Of a DNA stretch of 64,000 bases, positions 36,317 through 43,459 are shown in pieces (position 1 is the stretch's first letter; each line of letters opens with the position of its first letter). The DNA is taken from contig JACKMK010000004.1 in assembly GCA_024235395.1 (NCBI GenBank), positions 682,001 to 746,000 of the forward strand, written 5' to 3'. A program made the translations under genes and the position numbers. The DNA is from Chromatiaceae bacterium (GTDB lineage Bacteria > Pseudomonadota > Gammaproteobacteria > Chromatiales > Chromatiaceae). The notes below the pieces were generated by a model, which saw nothing but the letters and a program-made list of their open reading frames with translations, searched no databases and was not told the DNA's origin.

Positions 36317-36910
36317 ATGAAGTTCGACAGTATCACGGAACCGCTCGAACGACGGCTCGCAGATGGCCTCGCCCGGCTCGCTGCGGTCGCCCGGCAGCTC
36401 GACTGGCAAGCTGCAGCGGCGGCTGGACTGTCACCGACCCAGGCCGACATCCTTCGATTCGTCGCCAACCGTCCTGAAGGTGCGCGCCTGACCGCAGCAG
36501 CCGCGCATGCCGGGGTGCGCAAGGCCACGGCAAGCGACGCGGTGGCCACTCTGGAAGCCAAGTCGTTGTTGCGCAAGGAAGCAGACGCCCTGGATGGTCG
36601 TGCAGTTGCGCTGCGGGTGACCGCCAAAGGTGCCCGAATCGCGCGAGACTGGCCTCCCAGCTTCGCACCTGTGGTCATGGGTCTTTCGGAGAGTGAGCAG
36701 GAGACGCTGTTGGCATTGGTGATCAAGATGATCCGCCAGCTGCAACTCCGCGAACTGATAGCACCTCAGCGTACCTGCGTGACGTGTCGCCATTTCCGCG
36801 AAAACATCGCGCCGGGTACGGACACGCCACATTACTGTGCCTTCGTTGGGGCGCCGATGGCCGAACGCCATTTGCGCGTCGACTGTCCGGAGCACGAATC
36901 CGCCGCCTGA
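36317..36910 (+). CDS. MarR-type regulator with a Cys-rich, probably metal-binding tail
   Basis: 197 residues. Residues 1-145 are a MarR-type winged helix-turn-helix (LSPTQADILRFVANRPEGARLTAAAAHAGVRKATASDAVATLEAKSLLRKEADALDGRAVALRVTAKG), with recognition helix VRKATASDAVATLEAKSLL and wing DALDGRAVALRVT. The C-terminal 45 residues carry CVTCRHF, then HYCAF and DCPEH: four Cys and several His in a layout suiting Zn2+ or an iron-sulfur/redox switch. Ordinary MarR proteins are about 140-150 residues and lack this tail. It heads the cassette with a thioredoxin-like and a cytochrome P460 gene and has operator-like sites before itself and the next gene. Confidence 0.85.
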   Translation: MKFDSITEPLERRLADGLARLAAVARQLDWQAAAAAGLSPTQADILRFVANRPEGARLTAAAAHAGVRKATASDAVATLEAKSLLRKEADALDGRAVALRVTAKGARIARDWPPSFAPVVMGLSESEQETLLALVIKMIRQLQLRELIAPQRTCVTCRHFRENIAPGTDTPHYCAFVGAPMAERHLRVDCPEHESAA

Positions 36911-36960
36911 CAGCGGCCTAACCTCCCCGTGCACGGTGCTCGGGGAAATCCACGGCATAT

Positions 36961-36977
36961 TTAGTTAGGAGTCCTTA
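36961..36977 (+). promoter_or_regulatory. Second copy of the MarR-cassette operator, overlapping the ribosome binding site
   Basis: TTAGTTAGGAGTCCTTAC (36961-36978) repeats the TTAGTTAGGA-N-TCCT block found before the MarR gene at 36298. Here AGGAG within the repeat is also the ribosome binding site for ATG 36979. TATTTA at 36958-36963 may be a -10 element. The same regulator could thus control both the MarR gene and the thioredoxin-P460 pair. Confidence 0.55.
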
Positions 36978-36978
36978 C

Positions 36979-37215
36979 ATGAAAACACGAGCCACTTTCT
37001 ATCACGCCGGTTGCCCCGTATGTGTCGCCGCCGAACGGCAGATCGCCGACGCGATCGATCCGACCCGCTTCGATATCGAGGTCGTCCACCTGGGCGAAAC
37101 GCAGTCGCGCATCGGCGAAGCGGAATCCGCGGGTGTCAAGTCGGTACCCGCATTGGTGATCAGTGGACAACCTTTCCACATCAACTTCGGCGCGTCGATC
37201 GCCGAACTCAAATAA
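36979..37215 (+). CDS. Small thioredoxin-like protein with CPVC motif
   Basis: 78 residues, MKTRATFYHAGCPVCVAAERQIADAI at the N-terminus with the redox pair C12/C15, then VVHLGETQSRIGEAESAGVKSVPALVISG, where SVPAL is the cis-Pro loop of thioredoxin/glutaredoxin folds. No signal peptide, so it is cytoplasmic. It is near the minimal size for the fold and resembles glutaredoxin-like thiol carriers. The start is supported by AGGAG seven bases upstream. It lies 68 bp after the MarR gene and 13 bp before the cytochrome P460 gene. It may relay redox state to the Cys-rich regulator (speculation). Confidence 0.75.
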   Translation: MKTRATFYHAGCPVCVAAERQIADAIDPTRFDIEVVHLGETQSRIGEAESAGVKSVPALVISGQPFHINFGASIAELK

Positions 37216-37228
37216 GGAGAGAGTCCCA

Positions 37229-37705
37229 ATGAGAGCAACCATTCTGGCCGCGTTGTGCGTGACCGCCACCACGACGGCTTTCGCGGCCGAGCCACAAGTC
37301 CCTTACCCGGACGGATACCGCGACTGGCACCACGTCAAGAGCATGGTGATTGAAGAGGGCCATCCGCTTCATTCAGCATTTGGTGGCATTCACCATATCT
37401 ATGCCAACGACAAGGCACTCAAGGGATACCGTAGCGCAAACTTCCCCGATGGAGCCGTGATCGTCTTCGATCTGCTGGATGCCTCAACCGCCGACAATGC
37501 GATCAGCGAGGGGCAACGCAAGGTGCTTGGTGTCATGCACAAGGACGCAAAAAGGTTTGCGTCGACCGGTGGCTGGGGCTTCGAAGGCTTCGGCGCAGGT
37601 GATCCGACCGATCGGGTCGTGGGCAAAGACGCGGCTTCTGCGTGTTTCGCCTGCCACCAGCCGCAGCAAGGGCGGGACTACACGTTCAGCCAGCTTCGGG
37701 ATTGA
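37229..37705 (+). CDS. Cytochrome P460 family protein
   Basis: 158 residues from ATG 37229 with ribosome binding site AAGGAGAGAG and signal peptide MRATILAALCVTATTTAFA. The mature protein has YPDGYRDWHHVKSMVI, HHIYANDKALKGYRSANFPDGAVIVFDLLDA, GGWGFEGFG and the single haem motif CFACHQPQ near its end, the arrangement of cytochrome P460/c'-beta proteins. P460 proteins oxidise hydroxylamine (with a Lys cross-linked to haem), while the c'-beta relatives bind NO. Which one this is depends on whether a Lys corresponding to the cross-link is aligned, which I cannot settle by eye. A 77-base hairpin follows the stop codon. Confidence 0.85.
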   Translation: MRATILAALCVTATTTAFAAEPQVPYPDGYRDWHHVKSMVIEEGHPLHSAFGGIHHIYANDKALKGYRSANFPDGAVIVFDLLDASTADNAISEGQRKVLGVMHKDAKRFASTGGWGFEGFGAGDPTDRVVGKDAASACFACHQPQQGRDYTFSQLRD

Positions 37706-38212
37706 CGCAGGCCACGCAGCAGTACGGATGGGCGCCGGCGTCGCGTAACTCGCAGTGACTGGCAGAACCACTGCAACCAAACGCCACGGCGCCCATCCGT
37801 CTGGAGGCGCAGCGCCAGCGAGCCGGAGTCGCCTGCGCTTTCCAGGCGCCTGGCCCGGGATCTGTATTGCGTGCCGTCCCTCGACTGAAACGCAGTCCAT
37901 GAACGCTTCACACCTTCAGGCGCTCCCGCGCTGGGCCTGCACGCGGTTATCGCACAATTCAGGACCACGACGACATCGGCGGCACATTGGTGCGAGAGCA
38001 CCTGATTGGTTTTACCGTGGGGGTCGACGTCGGGCCGGAAGACGGTGGCGCCACGCCTATGACCATGCGGGCATATCAAAGGCGCGCCGACACAGCTCGT
38101 GACCGGCCACCAAGAGCGACGACGCAGGCCAATCTCTGTCTACCTCCCAGGCCCTCGAACGGGCACCGAGATAGCGCGCATCGTCGGCGAACAAAGGCAG
38201 ATCAAGCCAGAT
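37706..38212. other. Intergenic region, mostly featureless apart from a long hairpin
   Basis: About 500 bp between the P460 gene and the convergent CBS gene. Frames present are short and Arg/Pro-rich, with no family features. The first 100 bp hold the long inverted repeat annotated separately, and CCAGGCGCCTGG near 37840-37855 is a 12-bp palindrome. Beyond that I see no gene, repeat array or RNA. Confidence 0.45.
37724..37800. repeat. 77-base structured inverted repeat after the cytochrome P460 gene
   Basis: ACGGATGGGCGCCG (37724-37737) and its exact complement CGGCGCCCATCCGT (37787-37800) form a 14-bp stem. Inside, GCGT/ACGC continue the stem after a 2-nt bulge, and GCAGTG (37752-37757) pairs with CACTGC (37769-37774). 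It begins 18 bases after the P460 stop codon. No T run follows on either side, so it is not a standard terminator. It could be an mRNA 3' stabiliser, a REP-like element or a small insertion remnant. Confidence 0.6.
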
Positions 38213-38839
38213 CTATTCGGTTCTTTCGGACTGCAGATACCTGTCGAAAAAGATTCGAACCAGGTCTGACCGGGTGACCATGCCCGCGGCACGTCGCTCG
38301 GCATTGCAGATGACGACGCGTTTGACGCGATGCTGCTTCATCAACTGGATGACATCGTCGACATAGTGATCCGCGGACGCACAGACGACGTCACGCACCA
38401 TGTGGTTCGCCACGGGGTCTTCCGGGCCTTCCAGTTCGCCATGGTGGGCAAGATGGCCGAACATCGCCTCCAGTGTCTGCCAGAGACTGTGCGTCGGGTG
38501 ATGGGCCGGCACGCCAAGTCCGCGCAAGAAATCGGCCTCTGTGACAATCCCAACCAGTCGTTCGTCATCGTCCACGACCGGCAGGCCGCTGATGCGTTGG
38601 GTGACCATCAAATGAGCCGCGTCGGACATCGTGGTCTGCTCGTGGACGACCTGTACCGGGTGGCTCATGATGCGCGATACCTTCAACGATTCAGTCATCC
38701 GCTGGCCGGCGAAATACTGCGCCCTTTCCGCCAGCGTCATCAGATCGTTGACCCCGATGTCCATGAACGTATTCATGCTTTGCAGGGCCCGTTCGTAGTC
38801 CTCTCGGACGGCCTTGTGCGCCGTGGTCTTATCGGCCAT
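38213..38839 (-). CDS. CBS-domain protein
   Basis: 208 residues. After a helical N-terminus (HKAVREDYERALQSMNTFMDIGVNDLMTLAERAQYFAGQRM) come two CBS domains: VSRIMSHPVQVVHEQTTMSDAAHLMVTQRISGLPVVDDDERLVGIVTEADFL and VANHMVRDVVCASADHYVDDVIQLMKQHRVKRVVICNAERRAAGMVTRSDLVRIF. CBS pairs usually bind adenine nucleotides and control a transporter or enzyme. The gene overlaps the end of the HPP-family membrane protein gene by 11 bp. In other bacteria HPP and CBS domains occur fused in one protein, so this pair probably forms one complex at the inner membrane. Confidence 0.85.
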   Translation of the reverse strand: MADKTTAHKAVREDYERALQSMNTFMDIGVNDLMTLAERAQYFAGQRMTESLKVSRIMSHPVQVVHEQTTMSDAAHLMVTQRISGLPVVDDDERLVGIVTEADFLRGLGVPAHHPTHSLWQTLEAMFGHLAHHGELEGPEDPVANHMVRDVVCASADHYVDDVIQLMKQHRVKRVVICNAERRAAGMVTRSDLVRIFFDRYLQSERTE

Positions 38840-39443
38840 CGGTGCTCTCCATCAACGTCGCACCCTCGGCGGCAGTCCGAGTGGTTGCGTTCACATGTTC
38901 CCCCGCTGACCAGGCGGCCGGATAGCGCCGCCAGGCAAACGGGGCATTGAACAACAGCGCCACGAGCAGGATCGTTGTCGCATTCAACATCACCGGGGTG
39001 AACACGAACTGATAACCCAGCTGGTGCACCACATCGCCACCGAGCACTGCGCCGAGGGCGGTCGCCCCACCGGGCGGGTGGATGCAACGAAGGTAGTGCA
39101 TCGCACCAATCGCCAACGCGACAGCGACCGCCGCCGCCAGCACGGGGAACGGGATCAGCTTGACGCAGGTGACACCCACGATCGCGGACACCAAGTGTCC
39201 ACCAAATACCGACCACGGCTGAGAAAGTGGGCCATGCGGCACGGCGAACAGCAGGACGGCCGACGACCCCATCGACGCGATGATACTCACACTCCCCACC
39301 AGCCCGAGTTGCGACTGGCTGATCAGGGCAACGCCGAGGATGCCTGCAAGCCCCCCGGCAGTAGACAGCCACTTTTCTGTATGCGTGGCACGCTCATGTC
39401 CGATTCCTGCCCAACGACGCAGGGCCAGTAAACTCGACTTCAT
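38829..39443 (-). CDS. HPP family integral membrane protein
   Basis: 204 residues with four to five membrane helices and the family motif LRCIHPPGGATALGAVLGG near residue 118. The blocks GSVSIIASMGSSAVLLFAVPHGPLSQPWSVFGGHLVSAIVGV are also characteristic. HPP proteins are proposed transporters; a chloroplast member has been linked to nitrite uptake. The C-terminal 40 residues are hydrophilic. It overlaps the CBS gene downstream by 11 bp and is preceded by a possible 100-residue frame that overlaps its start in ATGA fashion. Confidence 0.88.
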   Translation of the reverse strand: MKSSLLALRRWAGIGHERATHTEKWLSTAGGLAGILGVALISQSQLGLVGSVSIIASMGSSAVLLFAVPHGPLSQPWSVFGGHLVSAIVGVTCVKLIPFPVLAAAVAVALAIGAMHYLRCIHPPGGATALGAVLGGDVVHQLGYQFVFTPVMLNATTILLVALLFNAPFAWRRYPAAWSAGEHVNATTRTAAEGATLMESTDGR

Positions 39444-39742
39444 CGACTTGCCTCTCTGTTGTTCACCCCAAGCCCGGACTCATCGGCACGCAGATCCGCC
39501 CACCCTGCCTGTCCGGTCCGCCATGCGTTTCTGGCGGCGCCGCTCATCGAATTCCCGCGACAGGTCGGATACGGAAACCCCGCTCTGCCGGGCGTGTGGA
39601 ACTCAACCCAGCCACCCGCCCCAGGGAACGCAATCGCCAACCGCGTTGCCACTCGCGGGCGCTTGACCCATTCGGTGAGGTAGTGATGGATCCATCGCTT
39701 GCCCCAAGCCATCGCACCGTATGCATCGTATTGGTGCAACAT
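39440..39742 (-). CDS. Possible 100-residue hypothetical protein at the head of the HPP-CBS operon
   Basis: An ATG at 39742 opens 100 codons ending in TGA that overlaps the HPP start codon (ATGA), which is the main argument for it being real. The product (MLHQYDAYGAMAWGKRWIHH, then VATRLAIAFPGAGGWVEFHTP) has no recognised domain, signal peptide or membrane segment, and no ribosome binding site precedes the ATG. Its start lies next to the LysR-type operator at 39756-39792. Alternatively the HPP gene simply has a 300-base leader. Confidence 0.3.
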   Translation of the reverse strand: MLHQYDAYGAMAWGKRWIHHYLTEWVKRPRVATRLAIAFPGAGGWVEFHTPGRAGFPYPTCRGNSMSGAARNAWRTGQAGWADLRADESGLGVNNREASR

Positions 39743-39755
39743 AGTTATTGACAAA

Positions 39756-39792
39756 CGATATTTATCGCATCTTTATATCGTGAATTGCGATA
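39756..39792. promoter_or_regulatory. LysR-type operator region between HPP and the broken LysR gene
   Basis: ATCGTGAATTGCGAT (39777-39791) fits the LysR-family ATC-N9-GAT box and lies within TATCG-N7-CGATA (39776-39792). A second inverted repeat, CGATA-TT-TATCG, lies at 39756-39767. Two sites about 20 bp apart between divergent genes is the usual LysR recognition-plus-activation layout. The LysR gene they should serve is disrupted, while the sites are intact. Confidence 0.55.
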
Positions 39793-39814
39793 ATTAGACC
39801 GAAGGCGCACCAAT

Positions 39815-40025
39815 ATGGACATCCTTGGACATCGGTCAGGCCCGCACCTTTCTTGCGATCGCGCCGCACGGTAGCCTCCTCGAGGCAGCGCAGTGGCTGC
39901 ATCTCACCGAGTCCACCGTCAGCAGGCGCATCAAGAACCTCGATTCGGAGTTGGGCGCCCCGCTGTTCATTCGCAACCGCGCCGCGCTTGCGAACAGCGG
40001 CAGAAAACGCGTCGTCGCCCGGTTC
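39815..40025 (+). pseudogene. Broken and truncated LysR-type regulator gene
   Basis: Codons from 39828 translate to ARTFLAIAPHGSLLEAAQWL, LHLTESTVSRRIKNLDSELG and GAPLFIRNRAA, a LysR-family helix-turn-helix. The natural ATG at 39815 is out of frame with this: the 8-mer TGGACATC occurs at 39816-39823 and again at 39826-39833, an extra 10 bases that shift the frame, and the ATG frame stops after 19 codons. A TTG at 39825 is in frame but has no ribosome binding site. After about 60 residues similarity ends and the effector domain of about 230 residues is missing. The frame then runs antisense into the CPA2 gene. The gene is very probably dead. Confidence 0.75.
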
Positions 40026-40184
40026 TCGGTAACAAGAACGCGATGGGTCAGGACCTCGCCAAACGAGGTGTTTGCTGCCTTCCGAATGGAAGAAGCGTCA
40101 ACAGACCCACCGGTGAAGGCTCGTACACGACATGGTGATGGCGTTGCCGGCGATCCAGCAACGATGGGCACGGCCCGGCCGAAC

Positions 40185-41891
40185 CTAGCCCCGGCGTATG
40201 TCCATCAGTTCATAGTTGCGGACACGCGCGGTATCCAGCAACGCATCGATCTCCTGCCGGGGCACCGCCATACCGGACAGGGTCAGGCGCGCCAGCGCGA
40301 GGCTGACCTCCAGGGTCTCCGGCAGGGCCTGCGTGGCACCTGCCTCGATCAGCCGGGCGCAATCCGCCAGGTCGTGGCCTCGAGCAATAATGGTCAGATT
40401 TGGATAGGCGGTGCGCATGTGCGTGACGGCGCGCAGCGCCGAGGCTGTGTGGTCCACCGTCAGTACCACGATCGACGCATTCTCCAGATGGGCGGTCTGC
40501 TGCAGCTGCGGATCGCCGATGTCACCGTAGTAGACGTGAAATCCCTGTCTGCGCCCGTCGTTCACCCGTGCCGGGACCTTGTCGAAGGCGGCAAAGGGGA
40601 TCTTGTAGTGATCCAGCAGCACGGCGATGCTATGCCCGACACGCCCGTAGCCGCCGATCACCACCTGAGGATTCGTTACGGCATCCAGCGCCCGAAACGG
40701 AGTCGCACCGTCCGCATCACCACGCCCCAGCCGACGACCGATCGCGTCGCCGACCTGCACCAGGACCGGCGTCAGGAGCATGGTCAGCGATATGACACCC
40801 ACAGCGAGAACGAAGGTCGCATCATCGATCACCTCCAGCGCCTTGGCGGAACCGAACAGCACGAAGCCGAATTCGCCGCCCTGGGCGAGCAGGAACGACA
40901 GGCGAGCAGCCATGCGCCGGCCGAACCCGAACAGCTGCAACAGAAAAACCAACACGACAAGTTTCAGGACCACGATCGCCAGCGTGTGACTGCCGAAGCG
41001 GAGCAGGTCTGCGCCCAGGGCGTGAAAATCGATCGACATCCCCACGGCGACGAAAAACAGGCTCATCATCACGCCTTTATAGGGCTCCACCACCGCCTGC
41101 ACTTGTAAACGGTAGCGGGAACCGGACAACATCATGCCCATCAGGAAGGCACCCAACGCCATGGATACGCCGGCCTGATGCATCGCCCAGGCGGCCGCGA
41201 ACACGGTCAGCAACACCACCAGCAGAAAGCCCTCCCTGTTCCCCTGCCGGGCAAGCACGTGGAACACCCGCGGCACGACGAGGCGACCGAAACCCAGTAC
41301 GGCCGCGAAGCTCATGGCGACGATCGCCACCTGCTGCCAGAACGGCACCTCGGCCGACAGCCTGCCGGTGTCCGATAGGATGGGTACCGCCGCCAGCAGC
41401 GGGACGATGGCGATGTCCTGCATCAGCAGGATGGAAAAGGCCGCCTCCCCATAGGGGGTACCCAGTTCGCCTTTTTCCTGAAGAAGCTGCAGCACGAAGG
41501 CCGTGGAGGACAAGGCGAAGGTGAGGCCGATCAACAGCGCAATTCCCCACGCGTAACCGTCCCAGAAGAACCAGAGGCCGATCGCAGCACCGCTCAACAG
41601 GATCTGCAGGGAACCCAGCCCGAACACCTGCCGGCGCATCGCCCAAAGACGGCTTGGCTGCATCTCCAGTCCAATGACGAACAACAGCAACACGACGCCC
41701 AGCTCGGCGAAGTGGCGTACGTCGTCCACGTGGGTGGTCACGTAGGGTCCGGGCGAGTGGGGTCCGACGGCGATGCCGGCCACGAGCAGACCCAGCACCG
41801 AACCTAGGCCTAGGTGTTTGAACAGAGAGACTGCGATGGAGGTGGCCAGCAGCACAAGCAGCGCAGAGACAATGAAATCATCGATGTGCAT
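40185..41891 (-). CDS. CPA2-type cation:proton antiporter with TrkA-N domain (Kef-like)
   Basis: 568 residues. Twelve to thirteen membrane helices occupy residues 5-385, with the CPA2 motifs GLLVAGIAVGPHSPGP, FVIGLEMQPSRLW and LLMQDIAIVPLLA, where the Asp is the ion-binding residue. A cytoplasmic TrkA-N (RCK) domain starts near residue 403 with VVIGGYGRVGHSIAVLLD and ends at VLTVDHTASALRAVTHMR. KefB/KefC in E. coli export K+ in exchange for H+ under electrophile stress and need KefF/KefG; no such ancillary gene is adjacent. K+ or Na+ as substrate is uncertain. The broken LysR gene converges on it. Confidence 0.9.
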   Translation of the reverse strand: MHIDDFIVSALLVLLATSIAVSLFKHLGLGSVLGLLVAGIAVGPHSPGPYVTTHVDDVRHFAELGVVLLLFVIGLEMQPSRLWAMRRQVFGLGSLQILLSGAAIGLWFFWDGYAWGIALLIGLTFALSSTAFVLQLLQEKGELGTPYGEAAFSILLMQDIAIVPLLAAVPILSDTGRLSAEVPFWQQVAIVAMSFAAVLGFGRLVVPRVFHVLARQGNREGFLLVVLLTVFAAAWAMHQAGVSMALGAFLMGMMLSGSRYRLQVQAVVEPYKGVMMSLFFVAVGMSIDFHALGADLLRFGSHTLAIVVLKLVVLVFLLQLFGFGRRMAARLSFLLAQGGEFGFVLFGSAKALEVIDDATFVLAVGVISLTMLLTPVLVQVGDAIGRRLGRGDADGATPFRALDAVTNPQVVIGGYGRVGHSIAVLLDHYKIPFAAFDKVPARVNDGRRQGFHVYYGDIGDPQLQQTAHLENASIVVLTVDHTASALRAVTHMRTAYPNLTIIARGHDLADCARLIEAGATQALPETLEVSLALARLTLSGMAVPRQEIDALLDTARVRNYELMDIRRG

Positions 41892-42469
41892 GGTGGCGGA
41901 AAGGGCGATGCGCGACGGTCATGGAGATCCATGGTACGGGAGGCGACGGACCGGTTCCCCGGGCTATATCAAGAATATGGCGCGGGCTCCGGCCTCTGAG
42001 TTTACTCGGGCACCGCGTGTCGGCAATGCACACTGTGTTCGCTTCATCGGCACTTTGCGTTCGCTGACAACTGCGGGCACCTCTAGAACTTGCAACCACA
42101 GCGTCTTTCTGTGCTGCGGCCGAGAGGACGGGCATACCGAGGAGTTCTATTGCCCAGGCGATCTGGCTGGAACAACGCGGCTTCGCGTTGCCACCTGCCT
42201 CGACCCCATTTCTTTCGAAAAAAGAGGCTTAGTAAGTGTTTCTGAATCTTTTTTTCAATTGATCGCAGCACTGAGAATCGACCCCGCGGCCCCCAAAACC
42301 CCATGTGCTCGTCACGTATCGTGTGTTGCAACGAAACGTTAAAACGAAGCGTTACCTGGATCAGGCGATGTCAGTCGATCATTCCTTTTTTCAATGAGTT
42401 ATGAAATGGCACGGGCACTGCAAGACAAGCTGCACACGAAAGACGCGGCAACCCTCGTTGGAGATCGCA
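41892..42469. other. Intergenic region upstream of the sigma-factor-like gene
   Basis: About 580 bp divergent between the antiporter gene and the sigma-like gene. No protein gene is convincing; frames on both strands lack start signals and family features. The 42180-42270 part is T-rich with short A and T runs. The two abutting AACG-N3-CGTTA units at 42329-42354 are the only notable sites. Confidence 0.45.
42329..42354 (+). promoter_or_regulatory. Two abutting 13-bp AACG-N3-CGTTA sites
   Basis: CAACGAAACGTTA (42329-42341) is directly followed by AAACGAAGCGTTA (42342-42354). Each is an imperfect inverted repeat of AACG and CGTT around three bases. A perfect version, TAACGATTCGTTA, occurs at 55457-55469 upstream of the other sigma-like gene. 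They lie 115 bp before the start at 42470 and are good candidates for a shared operator. Confidence 0.5.
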
Positions 42470-42994
42470 GTGACCGCAACATCCCTCTCTCAGACAGCGC
42501 CCGCCTCCACCGTCAGGGCGATCGCACCCGGCCACGACGATCGGTTCAACGTTCTGATCGCCATACACCGATACGATCTGTACCGATTCACCTATTGGTC
42601 CACCGGCAGCCGTTCGGTGGCTGAGGAACTCGCGCAAGATGCACCGATCCGCGCCTGGAAGTCGATCGATCGGATGAAACGCGCGAGGGCGGCAACGGGT
42701 TGGCTGCCGGCCATCGTGCGTCGCGAGAATGCGCGGCGCTTCGAACGTCAGCGACTGGACGAGGCCGACACCGAGGGCCCGGGCGACGAGCCCGCCGACA
42801 ATCTCACCTCGACCGAGGCATGCGTGCTGCGCGGTGCCCTCGACCGGCTTCCGCCCGAATGTCGCGAGCCACTGCCGGTGCAGCTCGTCTACGGCTATTC
42901 GCCGAAGGAGATCGCGGCGCATCTGGGCATCACCAACGCCGGCGCCGGCACGCGTCTCTTTAGCGCGCGGGAGAAACGGAGGTCGCTACTGTGA
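42470..42994 (+). CDS. ECF-type sigma-70 family factor, partly degenerate
   Basis: 174 residues from GTG 42470, chosen for the GGAG six bases upstream; a longer frame from 42401 has a Cys/His-rich N-terminus unlike the family. Region 2 is YDLYRFTYWSTGSRSVAEELAQDAPIRAWKSIDRM and region 4 is LPPECREPLPVQLVYGYSPKEIAAHLGITNAGAGTRLFSAREKRRSLL. Compared with the usual QETFLRAW, the region 2 helix reads QDAPIRAW with a Pro in the promoter-melting helix, and the recognition helix is Gly/Ala-rich (NAGAG). Activity may be reduced or specificity altered. The stop overlaps the receiver gene start (GTGA), so the two are translationally coupled. No anti-sigma gene is present. Confidence 0.7.
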   Translation: MTATSLSQTAPASTVRAIAPGHDDRFNVLIAIHRYDLYRFTYWSTGSRSVAEELAQDAPIRAWKSIDRMKRARAATGWLPAIVRRENARRFERQRLDEADTEGPGDEPADNLTSTEACVLRGALDRLPPECREPLPVQLVYGYSPKEIAAHLGITNAGAGTRLFSAREKRRSLL

Positions 42995-43368
42995 GCATCG
43001 AGATTCGCAACAGGAAGAGCCTCCTGATCGTTGACGACGACACCTCACTGCGCCAGATGCTGTGCTGGACCTTCGACGACATGGGTTACTTCACCTGGGG
43101 TGTGGGCGACTCGGCGTCTGCAATCGATGCCGTCAAAGGACTATCTTTCGCCTTCGCGCTCGTCGATTATCACTTGCCAGACGGTGACGGGCTGACCCTG
43201 ATGCAAATGCTCGAGCGCCACTCCCCACGCTTGCACGCGGCCCTCATGAGCGCCGATCCGGCGGCGATCGACATGACCCGTCCAGGTCGCGTTCCCGTGG
43301 CCTTCTTTGAAAAACCAGTACCCATACTCGAGATCGACCGGATGTTCATGCAGGCTATACCGGTTTGA
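42991..43368 (+). CDS. Stand-alone response-regulator receiver domain
   Basis: 125 residues from GTG 42991. Conserved receiver residues are present: acidic pair in LLIVDDDTS, phospho-acceptor Asp in ALVDYHLPDGDG near residue 59, Ser in ALMSAD and Lys in FFEKPV. There is no output domain. The overlap with the sigma-like gene suggests a protein that partners it, as in partner-switching or phospho-anti-sigma systems, though no anti-sigma helix region is visible. A GAF histidine kinase gene 600 bp away on the other strand could be its kinase (inference). Confidence 0.82.
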   Translation: MSIEIRNRKSLLIVDDDTSLRQMLCWTFDDMGYFTWGVGDSASAIDAVKGLSFAFALVDYHLPDGDGLTLMQMLERHSPRLHAALMSADPAAIDMTRPGRVPVAFFEKPVPILEIDRMFMQAIPV

Positions 43369-43459
43369 CACCATCAGCCCTCCGGTGAGCGTCCTTGCAT
43401 CGAGCTTCAGGCAACTCGGTCGGTCCGCCCGGTGAACTGCTTCTGCTTCAGGTGACCGT

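Noticed and set aside
39440..41891. CPA2 antiporter with HPP-CBS as a defence or conjugation island
   Set aside because: No mobility genes, repeats or tRNA sites flank this part; transporter and regulator genes are ordinary chromosomal content.
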